The notes under the pieces are model-generated. The model saw nothing but the letters and a program-made list of their open reading frames with translations, was not told the DNA's origin and searched no databases. The translations under genes were made by a program, and so were the position numbers. Below, piece after piece: positions 1 through 8,542 of a stretch of 64,000 nt of DNA. The stretch is from assembly GCA_030268105.1 (NCBI GenBank), contig BSDZ01000110.1, forward strand, positions 1-64,000, in the 5' to 3' direction. The stretch's first letter is position 1; the number at the start of each line of letters is the position of its first letter. The DNA is from Volvox africanus. Taxonomy: Eukaryota > Chlorophyta > Chlorophyceae > Chlamydomonadales > Volvocaceae.

Positions 1-2852
1 CTCACATTGTTGCTCTCCAGCTGAATATTTTCCCGTCAGAACAGCAATCATCATGGTCCGGCTGTTGAAATGCATAACTGCATATCCAAGCTCAATGCCG
101 TGTTTGTAATGACGCCACCAGCACAACCATCCATCATTGCCGCCACCGGGAGAGGGAGGAGGTTGGTTGGGGAGCACCGCCACCACCACTGCCACCGCCT
201 ACGCCACAAGCACGACCATCATCGCCGACATTGGGAAGGACGGAGAAAGGGAGCGCAAGCGGGAGGGAGGTTGGGCGGTAAGTATTTTGAATAGGTTGGG
301 TCATAGACACGACGCGGATGTCTTGATACAATGTTACAATAAAGGACGTCATGGAATCGCAGGGACCAAAAGGACACTCTCTCATAGCATTGAGCAAACC
401 TACGGGTTGCAAACCTAGGGAATGTGAGCAACACTCATATATTTAAGAATGTCAGAGCAAGTAATACGGCCCATAATTTGTCGTATTGGGATCCCACGAA
501 TTCTCTGGTTGATTGGAAGTCCCTCTCCACTTCCTGTCGACTTGTTGAGCTGGATAACGCTGTGGCGTTGACAGTGTTGTGGCTCCTGTTGCCCTGGCGG
601 TTGTAGTTGCCATCTTGTCTGTTGCGTCTTATTTGGCCTGGAGGTTGTGGCATGCGTGGGCGCGGATTGTCGCGCAGTATGTCCATAATTTCGCATAGTT
701 GGCATTGCACTGTCCCGCCATAGCCATAACCTGATCTGTGTTCATGTTGGCTACTCCGTTGCGGCCATCTCTTCCATAACTCCAGCATCGCCTTGATGAT
801 GATTGGCATATTCCTGTATCCTCGATCAAACGTGTGTTGCCGCGATGGTTCCATCGTCGTGGCTGTTGTTGGCAGCGCTCCATGTGCCTCCTCGACTTGT
901 GCCGGCAAATGCGACCGACTTGTGCCGGCAAATGCGACCGAATAACCTCCGTAGTCGCGTTCAATTGTGTCATGGTGATTGCGGCTAGTCTCGCTGTGAT
1001 ATTGTCCGGTGCTGCAATTGTCTCTTTGGCTTGTTGCACTGAAAGCAACGGAATCACCCTCTGCATCGACTCATTTCTCAAAAGCCAATAGTTGAGCGCC
1101 CACGGTATCCAAATTGTATTGGCCATTGACTGTCAGCGTGGTAACAATGACCGAGAATTTCTTCGGGAGTCCCACCAGTAGATTGTAGGTAACTTCCCGT
1201 TCGGTAACGGGGTGTCCCACTTCCACCAAGTCCGTATATAGATTGCGGACGCGAGCCACATATAAGATAAGGGCTTCATTTTGTGCCATTTTAAGGGCTG
1301 ACAGTTCAGCAACAAGCTGAGATTTTCTTGCGTCACTGCTTGCCGCAAAAACAGCCGCGAGCCTCTCCCATGCTCCCTTGGCGTTGGGCGCTGCTCTGAT
1401 AATTGCCAAGTGATGATCTTGGACATTTTTGACAAGGATATTTCTGACCTTGTTTGACGCGGCGATGTCCTCGTCGGTCATTGGTTCGTCTCTCAGCCAT
1501 CTATCCAGGTTGTTCTCTTGTATCATAGATTGGAATCTGAATGACCACGTAGCATAATTGCTCAGACCTAATGGGTCTGATAACCTATCCTTTCCCATTG
1601 TTGCGCGTTACAGTTCCCGATGTAGGCAGGCGATTATGGTCGTTGTTGACCAGAGGCGGCGGTCGCTGTGCTCCGTATTTTGTGGACCAGTATTCGCGTC
1701 ACGAGTGATTCCTCAATTCTCGCACCACGAGCAGTCGCTGATTCGGGCAATTGATTTAATTGCATTTCAGTACCTTATTGCGCTTTCTTCTGTTTAAACG
1801 AAATTAAAGCGCCCTACATAATAGCACCCTCCAACTGAAATATTTAAATTCCCGTCAGAGCAGCATTCATAATGCTTCCGGCTGTGAAAGGCATAACTGC
1901 TTGTGCATTTGCTTTTATGCTTAAATCTTTATGAACATTTCGCCTGTGCCTTTCTTATTATATTGCCTTGCAGTTGCTGAACTTATTCTGGGCGCCATTA
2001 TGTGTTTTACCGAAGTTTAATCACCCACATTTTTTCTTTGTAGCTAAATACTTTATTCCCGTCATCATTTTGGTTCCGGCTGAGAGATGCATACTGCATG
2101 TTGAAATTGCTTAAGCAATTTACCCTTTTGGCTCTTGAACGCTTAAAGCTTATTTTTGAACATTTTGCCATTATTTTGTGCTTTTCTTATAGCATGGCAT
2201 AGCTGTTGCTGAACTGAATGTGGGCGCTTTCTTGACTATAAACGAGAACTTGAAACACCCCACGCTGGTGCTTCTCATTCAGACAGCAATCATTATGGTC
2301 CGGCTATCAAATGTATAACTGCTGGTGCATTTGCTATCACTTAAATCCTGTATGTTTCTGAACAATTTGCCACTATTGAACGTTTTTTACTTATTGCATT
2401 GCATTGTAGTACCATATATTCACATTGAGATATATTCTTATATCAAAACGAAAGTGAATTAACAAATTGTTGCTCTCCAGCTAAAAGATAAAAATGTATT
2501 ACTGCTTGTGCATTTCTTCAAGCTTCATTCCTTCATGAAAAATTTGTTTAAATTTTATTTCATGAAAGAATAAGGAATGGATTTCTAATTGCATTGCATT
2601 GCAGGTGCAAAACTAAATGTGAGCGCTTTTTGTGTTTAAATGAACTTGAATCACCACAAAAATTTCACTTCAGCTGAAAATTTATATTCCCGTCAGAACA
2701 GCAGCAATCATCATTTGTGTGCGAACAACTGCTTGAAATGGTTAACTGCTTGTTTGTTTGCTTTATTGAATTATTTGCATCTTTTTCATGTGCTTTTCTT
2801 AGTGCATTGCATTGCAGTCAATGTGTGCGCGTTTTGTGTTAAAATGAATCAC
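1..2852. repeat. Composite satellite unit 1 (indel-rich)
   Basis: This unit is 2,852 bp long, 12 bp shorter than the consensus. It carries about twenty small differences, almost all single-base gains or losses, often in short homopolymers (for example a lost T near 57, a lost G near 152, a lost T near 690). They cluster in 50-870 and 2060-2670, while 870-2040 looks like the consensus. The pattern resembles uncorrected read errors near a contig end. Confidence 0.95.
435..1598 (-). pseudogene. copia-type gag pseudogene, unit 1
   Basis: The N-terminal gag domain is open from the ATG at 1598 to the TGA at 1071-1073. The 23-bp duplication lies at 894-939. Unlike other units the zinc knuckle is also broken: a base is missing near 666 and another near 690, so the first cysteine pair and the histidine/last cysteine fall in different frames. 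These extra breaks are unit-specific and may be sequence errors. Confidence 0.85.
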
Positions 2853-5713
2853 CTCACATTGTTGCTCTCCAGCTGAATATTTTCCCGTCAGAACAGCAAT
2901 CATCATGGTTCCGGCTGTGAAATGCATAACTGCATATCCAAGCTCAATGCCGTTTTGTTAATGACGCCACCAGCACAACCATCCATCATTGCCGCCACCG
3001 GGAGAGGGAGGGAGGTTGGTTGGGGAGCACCGCCACCACCACTGCCACCGCCTACGCCACAAGCACGACCATCATCGCCGACATTGGGAAGGACGGAGAA
3101 AGGGAGCGCAAGCGGGAGGGAGGTTGGGCGGTAAGTATTTTGAATAGGTTGGGTCATAGACACGACGCGGATGTCTTGATACAATGTTACAATAAAGGAC
3201 GTCATGGACTCGCAGGGACCAAATAGGACACCTCTCATAGCATTGAGCAAACCTACGGTTGCAAACCTAGGGAATGTGAGCAAACATCATATTTAAGAAT
3301 GTCAGAGCAAGTAATACGGCCCATAATTTGTCGTATTGGGATCCCACGAATTCTCTGGTTGATTGGAACGTCCCTCTCCACTTTCCTGTCGACTTGTTGA
3401 GCTGGATAACGCTGTGGCGTTGACAGTGTTGTGGCTCCTGTTGCCCTGGCGGTTGTAGTTGCCATCTTGTCTGTTGCGTCTTATTTGGCCTGGAGGTTGT
3501 GGCATGCGTGGTGCGCGGCATTGTCGCGCAGTATGTCCATAATTTTCGCATAGTTGGCATTGCACTGTCCCGCCATAGCCATAACCTGATCTGTGTTCAT
3601 GTTGGCTTACTCCGTTGCGGCCATCTCTTCCATAACTCCATGCATCGCCTTGATTGATGATTGGCATATTCCTGTATCCTCGATCAAACGTGTTGCCGCG
3701 ATGGTTCCATCCGTCGTGGCTGTTGTTGGCAGCGCTCCATGTGCCTCCTCGACTTGTGCCGGCAAATGCGACCGACTTGTGCCGGCAAATGCGACCGAAT
3801 AACCTCCGTAGTCGCGTTCAATTGTGTCATGGTGATTGCGGCTAGTCTCGCTGTGATATTGTCCGGTGCTGCAATTGTCTCTTTGGCTTGTTGCACTGAA
3901 AGCAACGGAATCACCCTCTGCATCGACTCATTTCTCAAAAGCCAATAGTTGAGCGCCCACGGTATCCAAATTGTATTGGCCATTGACTGTCAGCGTGGTA
4001 ACAATGACCGAGAATTTCTTCGGGAGTCCCACCAGTAGATTGTAGGTAACTTCCCGTTCGGTAACGGGGTGTCCCACTTCCACCAAGTCCGTATATAGAT
4101 TGCGGACGCGAGCCACATATAAGATAAGGGCTTCATTTTGTGCCATTTTAAGGGCTGACACTTCAGCAACAAGCTGAGATTTTCTTGCGTCACTGCTTGC
4201 CGCAAAAACAGCCGCGAGCCTCTCCCATGCTCCCTTGGCGTTGGGCGCTGCTCTGATAATTGCCAAGTGATGATCTTGGACATTTTTGACAAGGATATTT
4301 CTGACCTTGTTTGACGCGGCGATGTCCTCGTCGGTCATTGTTCGTCTCTCAGCCATCTATCCAGGTTGTTCTCTTGTATCATAGATTGGAATCTGAATGA
4401 CCACGTAGCATAATTGCTCAGACCTAATGGGTCTGATAACCTATCCTTTCCCATTGTTGCGCGTTACAGTTCCCGATGTAGGCAGGCGATTATGGTCGTT
4501 GTTGACCAGAGGCGGCGGTCGCTGTGCTCCGTATTTTGTGGACCAGTATTCGCGTCACGAGTGATTCCTCAATTCTCGCACCACGAGCAGTCGCTGATTC
4601 GGGCAATTGATTTAATTGCATTTCAGTACCTTATTGCGCTTTCTTCTGTTTAAACGAAATTAAAGCGCCCTACATAATAGCACCCTCCAACTGAAATATT
4701 TAAATTCCCGTCAGAGCAGCATTCATAATGCTTCCGGCTGTGAAAGGCATAACTGCTTGTGCATTTGCTTTTATGCTTAAATCTTTATGAACATTTCGCC
4801 TGTGCCTTTCTTATTATATTGCCTTGCAGTTGCTGAACTTATTCTGGGCGCCATTATGTGTTTTACCGAAGTTTAATCACCCACATTTTTTCTTTGTAGC
4901 TAAATACTTTTATTCCCGTCATCATTTTGGTTCCGGCTGAGAGATGCATAACTGCATGTTGAAATTGCTTAAGCAATTTACCCTTTTGGCTCTTGAACGC
5001 TTAAAGCTTATTTTTGAACATTTTGCCATTATTTTGTGCTTTTCTTATAGCATGGCATAGCTGTTGCTGAACTGAATGTGGGCGCTTTCTTGACTATAAA
5101 CGAGAACTTGAAACACCCCACGCTGGTGCTTCTCATTCAGACAGCAATCATTATGGTTCCGGCTATCAAATGTATAACTGCTGGTGCATTTGCTATCACT
5201 TAAATCCTGTATGTTTCTGAACAATTTGCCACTATTGAACGTTTTTTACTTATTGCATTGCATTGTAGTACCATATATTCACATTGAGATATATTCTTAT
5301 ATCAAAACGAAAGTGAATTAACAAATTGTTGCTCTCCAGCTAAAAGATAAAAATGTATTACTGCTTGTGCATTTCTTCAAGCTTCATTCCTTCATGAAAA
5401 ATTTGTTTAAAATTTTATTTCATGAAAGAATAAGGAATGGATTTCTAATTGCATTGCATTGCAGGTGCAAAACTAAATGTGAGCGCTTTTTGTGTTTAAA
5501 TGAACTTGAATCACCCCACAAAATTTCACTTCAGCTGAAAATTTATATTCCCGTCAGAACAGCAGCAATCATCATTTGTGTGCGAACAACTGCTTGAAAT
5601 GGTTAACTGCTTGTTTGTTTGCTTTATTGAATTATTTGCATCTTTTTCATGTGCTTTTCTTAGTGCATTGCATTGCAGTCAATGTGTGCGCGTTTTGTGT
5701 TAAAATGAATCAC
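2853..5713. repeat. Composite satellite unit 2
   Basis: This unit is 2,861 bp long. It matches the consensus apart from small changes near 3283-3295, a G-to-C substitution at 4161 and a missing G near 4340. It is intermediate between the indel-rich unit 1 and the clean units that follow. Confidence 0.96.
3302..4454 (-). pseudogene. copia-type gag pseudogene, unit 2
   Basis: A missing base near 4340 shifts the frame about 38 codons after the normal ATG at 4452-4454, so the first open stretch from a methionine is only 142 codons (3928-4356). The shared TGA is at 3928-3930, the 23-bp duplication at 3751-3796 and the CCHC knuckle at 3518-3559. A substitution at 4161 replaces a leucine with valine in the domain core. 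The extra frameshift is private to this unit. Confidence 0.87.
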
Positions 5714-5860
5714 CTCACATTGTTGCTCTCCAGCTGAATATTTTCCCGTCAGAACAGCAATCATCATGGTTCCGGCTGTGAAATGCATAACTGCATATCC
5801 AAGCTCAATGCCGTTTTGTTAATGACGCCACCAGCACAACCATCCATCATTGCCGCCACC

Positions 5861-5886
5861 GGGAGAGGGAGGGAGGTTGGTTGGGG
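5861..5886 (+). other. G-quadruplex-prone tract 1
   Basis: Four G-runs (GGG-AGA-GGG-A-GGG, then GGGG after a 9-base loop) on the plus strand. One loop is longer than the usual limit of 7, so stability is uncertain. Repeats at offset 147-172 of every unit; unit 1 lacks one G. Confidence 0.5.
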
Positions 5887-5962
5887 AGCACCGCCACCAC
5901 CACTGCCACCGCCTACGCCACAAGCACGACCATCATCGCCGACATTGGGAAGGACGGAGAAA

Positions 5963-5989
5963 GGGAGCGCAAGCGGGAGGGAGGTTGGG
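5963..5989 (+). other. G-quadruplex-prone tract 2
   Basis: Four GGG runs with loops of 9, 1 and 5 bases on the plus strand, about 75 bp after tract 1. Repeats in every unit. Confidence 0.5.
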
Positions 5990-5991
5990 CG

Positions 5992-5997
5992 GTAAGT
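5992..5997 (+). promoter_or_regulatory. 5' splice donor-like site
   Basis: GCGGTAAGTATTTTG matches the eukaryotic donor consensus (GTAAGT) closely and follows the proline-rich plus-strand frame. There is no evidence that the plus strand is transcribed, so this may be chance. Confidence 0.3.
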
Positions 5998-6380
5998 ATT
6001 TTGAATAGGTTGGGTCATAGACACGACGCGGATGTCTTGATACAATGTTACAATAAAGGACGTCATGGACTCGCAGGGACCAAATAGGACACCTCTCATA
6101 GCATTGAGCAAACCTACGGTTGCAAACCTAGGGAATGTGAGCAACACTCATATATTTAAGAATGTCAGAGCAAGTAATACGGCCCATAATTTGTCGTATT
6201 GGGATCCCACGAATTCTCTGGTTGATTGGAACGTCCCTCTCCACTTTCCTGTCGACTTGTTGAGCTGGATAACGCTGTGGCGTTGACAGTGTTGTGGCTC
6301 CTGTTGCCCTGGCGGTTGTAGTTGCCATCTTGTCTGTTGCGTCTTATTTGGCCTGGAGGTTGTGGCATGCGTGGTGCGCG

Positions 6381-6422
6381 GCATTGTCGCGCAGTATGTC
6401 CATAATTTTCGCATAGTTGGCA
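6381..6422 (-). other. CCHC zinc knuckle of gag nucleocapsid
   Basis: The sequence CQLCENYGHTARQC fits CX2CX4HX4C exactly, the retroviral-type knuckle that binds nucleic acid in gag nucleocapsid. It is flanked by an Arg/Gly/Tyr-rich stretch before it and an Arg/Asn/Gln-rich stretch after it. Confidence 0.93.
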
Positions 6423-6613
6423 TTGCACTGTCCCGCCATAGCCATAACCTGATCTGTGTTCATGTTGGCTTACTCCGTTGCGGCCATCTCTTCCATAACT
6501 CCATGCATCGCCTTGATTGATGATTGGCATATTCCTGTATCCTCGATCAAACGTGTTGCCGCGATGGTTCCATCCGTCGTGGCTGTTGTTGGCAGCGCTC
6601 CATGTGCCTCCTC

Positions 6614-6659
6614 GACTTGTGCCGGCAAATGCGACCGACTTGTGCCGGCAAATGCGACC
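6614..6659. repeat. 23-bp tandem duplication inside gag
   Basis: Two perfect copies of a 23-bp block (6614-6636 and 6637-6659, beginning GACTTGTGCCGGCAAATG) lie side by side. Because 23 is not a multiple of three, the duplication puts the linker and the zinc-knuckle region in different frames. It occurs in all 23 units, so it predates the amplification. Confidence 0.95.
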
Positions 6660-6790
6660 GAATAACCTCCGTAGTCGCGTTCAATTGTGTCATGGTGATT
6701 GCGGCTAGTCTCGCTGTGATATTGTCCGGTGCTGCAATTGTCTCTTTGGCTTGTTGCACTGAAAGCAACGGAATCACCCTCTGCATCGAC

Positions 6791-6793
6791 TCA
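6791..6793 (-). other. Shared premature TGA in gag
   Basis: The stop follows the LLAFEK end of the N-terminal domain. The same frame stays open beyond it with plausible gag linker composition, so the TGA probably arose from a sense codon (a C-to-T change at a CpG would do it). It is present in every unit whose sequence covers the site. Confidence 0.75.
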
Positions 6794-7318
6794 TTTCTCA
6801 AAAGCCAATAGTTGAGCGCCCACGGTATCCAAATTGTATTGGCCATTGACTGTCAGCGTGGTAACAATGACCGAGAATTTCTTCGGGAGTCCCACCAGTA
6901 GATTGTAGGTAACTTCCCGTTCGGTAACGGGGTGTCCCACTTCCACCAAGTCCGTATATAGATTGCGGACGCGAGCCACATATAAGATAAGGGCTTCATT
7001 TTGTGCCATTTTAAGGGCTGACAGTTCAGCAACAAGCTGAGATTTTCTTGCGTCACTGCTTGCCGCAAAAACAGCCGCGAGCCTCTCCCATGCTCCCTTG
7101 GCGTTGGGCGCTGCTCTGATAATTGCCAAGTGATGATCTTGGACATTTTTGACAAGGATATTTCTGACCTTGTTTGACGCGGCGATGTCCTCGTCGGTCA
7201 TTGGTTCGTCTCTCAGCCATCTATCCAGGTTGTTCTCTTGTATCATAGATTGGAATCTGAATGACCACGTAGCATAATTGCTCAGACCTAATGGGTCTGA
7301 TAACCTATCCTTTCCCAT
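6791..7318 (-). CDS. Open N-terminal gag domain (UBN2-like), 175 aa, residual ORF
   Basis: This open part of the gag pseudogene could still be translated if transcribed. It is a mostly helical capsid-like domain, without signal peptide or membrane segment. It is open in every complete unit except unit 2, but that reflects copy homogeneity and is not evidence of selection. No promoter could be assigned upstream on the minus strand. I regard it as a relic; a domesticated gag-only protein is possible but unsupported here. Confidence 0.4.
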   Translation of the reverse strand: MGKDRLSDPLGLSNYATWSFRFQSMIQENNLDRWLRDEPMTDEDIAASNKVRNILVKNVQDHHLAIIRAAPNAKGAWERLAAVFAASSDARKSQLVAELSALKMAQNEALILYVARVRNLYTDLVEVGHPVTEREVTYNLLVGLPKKFSVIVTTLTVNGQYNLDTVGAQLLAFEK

Positions 7319-7475
7319 TGTTGCGCGTTACAGTTCCCGATGTAGGCAGGCGATTATGGTCGTTGTTGACCAGAGGCGGCGGTCGCTGTGCTCCGTATTT
7401 TGTGGACCAGTATTCGCGTCACGAGTGATTCCTCAATTCTCGCACCACGAGCAGTCGCTGATTCGGGCAATTGAT
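7319..7475 (-). other. Leader upstream of gag, no recognised signal
   Basis: About 155 bp upstream of the gag ATG on the minus strand, before satellite homology begins. An in-frame TAA sits just before the ATG. In an intact element this would be the untranslated leader between LTR and gag. I could not recognise a tRNA primer-binding site or an LTR end in it. Confidence 0.45.
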
Positions 7476-7490
7476 TTAATTGCATTTCAG

Positions 7491-7693
7491 TACCTTATTG
7501 CGCTTTCTTCTGTTTAAACGAAATTAAAGCGCCCTACATAATAGCACCCTCCAACTGAAATATTTAAATTCCCGTCAGAGCAGCATTCATAATGCTTCCG
7601 GCTGTGAAAGGCATAACTGCTTGTGCATTTGCTTTTATGCTTAAATCTTTATGAACATTTCGCCTGTGCCTTTCTTATTATATTGCCTTGCAG
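7491..7693 (+). repeat. Satellite monomer 1 (about 203 bp)
   Basis: First monomer after the captured segment. It carries the order GCGCTTTCTTCTGTTTAAACG, CCCGTCAGAGCAGCATTCAT, CTTCCGGCTGTGAAAGGCAT, AACTGC (7615) and ends in CCTTGCAG. Its left boundary resembles the CATTGTAGTACC boundary of monomer 4. Confidence 0.75.
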
Positions 7694-7924
7694 TTGCTGA
7701 ACTTATTCTGGGCGCCATTATGTGTTTTACCGAAGTTTAATCACCCACATTTTTTCTTTGTAGCTAAATACTTTTATTCCCGTCATCATTTTGGTTCCGG
7801 CTGAGAGATGCATAACTGCATGTTGAAATTGCTTAAGCAATTTACCCTTTTGGCTCTTGAACGCTTAAAGCTTATTTTTGAACATTTTGCCATTATTTTG
7901 TGCTTTTCTTATAGCATGGCATAG
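7694..7924 (+). repeat. Satellite monomer 2 (about 231 bp)
   Basis: Longest monomer. CCCGTCATCATTTTGGTTCC is shortened relative to the shared block, AACTGC is at 7814, and an 18-bp perfect palindrome (7826-7843) is specific to this monomer. It ends GCATGGCATAG in place of GCATTGCAG. Confidence 0.75.
7826..7843. repeat. 18-bp perfect palindrome
   Basis: AAATTGCTTAAGCAATTT reads the same on both strands. It could extrude as a small cruciform or bind a dimeric protein; no function is shown. Present in each unit's second monomer. Confidence 0.6.
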
Positions 7925-8132
7925 CTGTTGCTGAACTGAATGTGGGCGCTTTCTTGACTATAAACGAGAACTTGAAACACCCCACGCTGGTGCTTCTCAT
8001 TCAGACAGCAATCATTATGGTTCCGGCTATCAAATGTATAACTGCTGGTGCATTTGCTATCACTTAAATCCTGTATGTTTCTGAACAATTTGCCACTATT
8101 GAACGTTTTTTACTTATTGCATTGCATTGTAG
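7925..8132 (+). repeat. Satellite monomer 3 (about 208 bp)
   Basis: Contains GGGCGCTTTCTTGACTATAA, CATTCAGACAGCAATCATTA, GGTTCCGGCTATCAAATG, AACTGC at 8040, and ends GCATTGCATTGTAG. Confidence 0.75.
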
Positions 8133-8328
8133 TACCATATATTCACATTGAGATATATTCTTATATCAAAACGAAAGTGAATTAACAAATTGTTGCTCTC
8201 CAGCTAAAAGATAAAAATGTATTACTGCTTGTGCATTTCTTCAAGCTTCATTCCTTCATGAAAAATTTGTTTAAAATTTTATTTCATGAAAGAATAAGGA
8301 ATGGATTTCTAATTGCATTGCATTGCAG
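8133..8328 (+). repeat. Satellite monomer 4 (about 196 bp, internally deleted)
   Basis: Retains TTGTTGCTCTCCAGCT and GTATTACTGCTTGTGCATTT but lacks the CCCGTCAG to GGTTCCGGCT block, an apparent internal deletion of about 45 bp. Ends GCATTGCATTGCAG. Includes AT-rich inverted stretches (TTCATGAA twice). Confidence 0.7.
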
Positions 8329-8542
8329 GTGCAAAACTAAATGTGAGCGCTTTTTGTGTTTAAATGAACTTGAATCACCCCACAAAATTTCACTTCAGCT
8401 GAAAATTTATATTCCCGTCAGAACAGCAGCAATCATCATTTGTGTGCGAACAACTGCTTGAAATGGTTAACTGCTTGTTTGTTTGCTTTATTGAATTATT
8501 TGCATCTTTTTCATGTGCTTTTCTTAGTGCATTGCATTGCAG
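8329..8542 (+). repeat. Satellite monomer 5 (about 214 bp)
   Basis: Contains TGAGCGCTTTTTGTGTTTAA, ATTCCCGTCAGAACAGCAGC and two AACTGCTTG copies (8451 region and 8469); the GGTTCCGGCT block is replaced by other sequence. Ends GCATTGCATTGCAG. Confidence 0.7.

Larger units (their letters stand above)
5795..6164. other. Unidentified captured segment, proline/glycine-codon-rich
   Basis: About 370 bp lie between the gag end and the satellite. It contains CCGCCACCACC-type triplet runs and purine-rich tracts. Plus-strand reading gives a proline-rich 70-codon frame (5783-5995); minus-strand reading gives a glycine-rich 127-codon frame (6147-5764). Both are low-complexity and neither is recognisable. 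A good plus-strand 5' splice donor match lies at 5991-5998 and an AATAAA at 6052-6057. It could be further retrotransposon sequence, a piece of a host gene, or a separate insertion. Confidence 0.5.
6165..7318 (-). pseudogene. copia-type gag pseudogene, unit 3 (reference copy)
   Basis: Gag of LTR retrotransposons builds the virus-like particle and packages element RNA. The first part (7318-6791, 175 codons) looks like the copia gag/UBN2 family: NYATW at residues 14-18, an LDRW helix end at 31-34, AWERL at 76-80, VGHPVTE at 127-133 and LLVGLP at 140-145, close to the usual spacing. The ATG follows an in-frame stop by a few codons, supporting this start. An in-frame TGA (6791-6793) ends the domain where family members normally continue, and family-like sequence does continue past it. 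A 23-bp duplication (6614-6659) then shifts the frame. The third part (to 6165) is basic, Arg/Asn/Gln-rich and has one CX2CX4HX4C knuckle at 6381-6422. It ends at a TGA without reaching a protease. The gag is clearly non-functional as a full protein; the 175-codon domain alone is still open. Confidence 0.88.
5795..7475 (-). mobile_element. Captured copia-type retrotransposon fragment plus unidentified DNA
   Basis: Satellite homology stops just after ATAACTGC at 5794 and resumes near the monomer boundary at about 7475-7490. The roughly 1.68 kb between is GC-richer and holds, in minus-strand order, a leader of about 155 bp, gag (7318 to 6165) and about 370 bp of unidentified sequence. I found no protease DSGA-type motif, integrase, reverse transcriptase or RNase H motif in any frame, no LTR pair, no clear primer-binding site and no polypurine tract next to gag. 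It is therefore a fragment and not a complete element. The same block recurs in every unit; ends are judged by eye and may be off by tens of bases. Confidence 0.75.

Noticed and set aside
5783..5995. Plus-strand proline-rich 70-codon ORF and its minus-strand glycine-rich counterpart as genes
   Set aside because: Both strands are open over the same triplet-rich DNA, which low-complexity GC-rich repeats do by chance; no recognisable domain.
6120..6165. Start of a 3' LTR (TGTTG on the minus strand just after gag)
   Set aside because: No polypurine tract precedes it and no matching copy lies upstream of gag, so no LTR pair can be supported.
6065..6286. Plus-strand 73-codon ORF starting MDSQGPNRT
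   Set aside because: Its second half is antisense to the gag basic region and it has no known motif.
6165..6800. Retrotransposon protease or pol sequence downstream of gag
   Set aside because: No DSGA-type aspartic protease motif, no integrase HHCC, and no reverse transcriptase YxDD motif in any frame of the unit.
7283..7299. Small hairpin CAGACC-TAATG-GGTCTG as a terminator or regulatory element
   Set aside because: Falls inside the gag domain codons, has only 6-bp arms, and has no U-tract; most likely chance.
7278..7517. Plus-strand 79-codon ORF across the gag start
   Set aside because: Antisense to gag and leader, no domain; a shadow frame.
8231..8461. Plus-strand 76-codon ORF in the satellite block
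   Set aside because: Lies across satellite monomers 4 and 5 with no coding features; chance opening in repeat DNA.
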